NCBI GenBank assembly: GCA_012270965.1
Contig: JAAXHJ010000056.1
Location: 1-40,710, forward strand
DNA length: 40,710 nt
Source of the DNA: Candidatus Palauibacter poriticola
GTDB lineage: Bacteria > Gemmatimonadota > Gemmatimonadetes > Palauibacterales > Palauibacteraceae
Reading direction: 5' to 3'
The position numbers were made by a program, and so were the translations under genes. Positions 40,559-40,710 of the stretch are shown in pieces. The notes beneath the pieces are model-generated. The model saw nothing but the letters and a program-made list of their open reading frames with translations. It made no database searches and was not told where the DNA came from. Each line of letters opens with the position of its first letter. Position 1 is the first letter of the stretch.

Positions 40559-40710
40559 TTAGTATGTGATGTGAAGGTGGCGGTCCTTGTACGTGTAGAA
40601 CCCGTCGGGGGCGAAGGGGTCACCGCCGGCGGCCTCGGCCGACTTGAGGAGCTTTTCGAACTCGTCCTCGGTCCACGGCCTGTCCACCGAATACATGTCG
40701 GCGGCGCGCC
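40559..40710 (-). CDS. Partial gene, C-terminal end only, unidentified
   Basis: A - strand frame enters from the right edge and stops at TAA (40559-40561). The last 49 codons include YSVDRPWTEDEFEKLLKSAE and FAPDGFYTYKDRHLHITY. The composition is normal for a protein and the frame fits the downstream operon direction. I do not recognise the family from this short piece. Confidence 0.55.
   Translation of the reverse strand, partial: RAADMYSVDRPWTEDEFEKLLKSAEAAGGDPFAPDGFYTYKDRHLHITY

Overview
The window is GC-rich, densely packed bacterial chromosome. The gene types suggest a Gemmatimonadota-like, Gram-negative heterotroph: outer-membrane barrels with carboxypeptidase-regulatory N-domains, GLPGLI and DUF4249 partners, exported dipeptidase and serine hydrolases, an exported fumarylacetoacetase-fold pair and a Mo-hydroxylase. 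This assignment is an inference from gene content; no rRNA or tRNA gene is present to anchor it.

Layout. (1) 1-4397 looks like the right end of an integrated mobile island. It holds a decayed transposase fragment, an M48 lipoprotein protease, a HEPN-domain protein, about 0.8 kb of debris (a phosphoesterase remnant and a 12-bp-stem hairpin) and a P4-type tyrosine integrase. The integrase start lies about 40 bp from an M56 (BlaR1-like) gene that has lost its membrane N-terminus, so the junction is probably near 4390-4400. (2) 5468-10059 is a + strand tannase/feruloyl-esterase-family gene followed by a two-subunit molybdenum hydroxylase. (3) 16447-10183 is a - strand run: MATE transporter, GLPGLI protein, outer-membrane barrel (frameshifted at a G10 tract) and a DUF5009/NagX-like acyltransferase. 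(4) 16583-22931 holds a metallo-beta-lactamase-fold hydrolase, an ABC-type ATPase plus TOPRIM (DUF3226-like) gene pair resembling PARIS/OLD-type defence modules, an exported serine hydrolase, a MarC protein, a SRPBCC protein and an arginine-deiminase-fold hydrolase. (5) 23092-25752 holds a thioredoxin-like protein, a small Cys-rich protein overlapping a beta-barrel gene, and a lipoprotein. (6) 29281-25717 is a - strand operon of M19 dipeptidase and two tandem exported FAH-family proteins. (7) 29458-31803 is pxpABC, the ATP-dependent 5-oxoprolinase. (8) 31804-33085 holds a decayed dprA-like gene and a small helical protein. (9) 33161-39581 holds a DUF5715/LysM protein, a TonB-dependent receptor with a DUF4249 lipoprotein, a sterol-desaturase-family enzyme and a second serine hydrolase. 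(10) The right edge has a secreted alpha-helical repeat-like protein and the end of an unidentified gene, both on the - strand.

Two features run through the whole window. The first is short imperfect tandem repeats (15-25 bp units, 2-7 copies) at gene starts, gene ends and intergenic gaps, at eight places. Two of these arrays encode signal peptides and one encodes a C-terminal tail. The second is G10 homopolymers on the coding strand at exactly the two points where reading frames break (13154-13163 and 32524-32533). The best candidate for a poorly described system is the ATPase-TOPRIM pair at 17274-19030.
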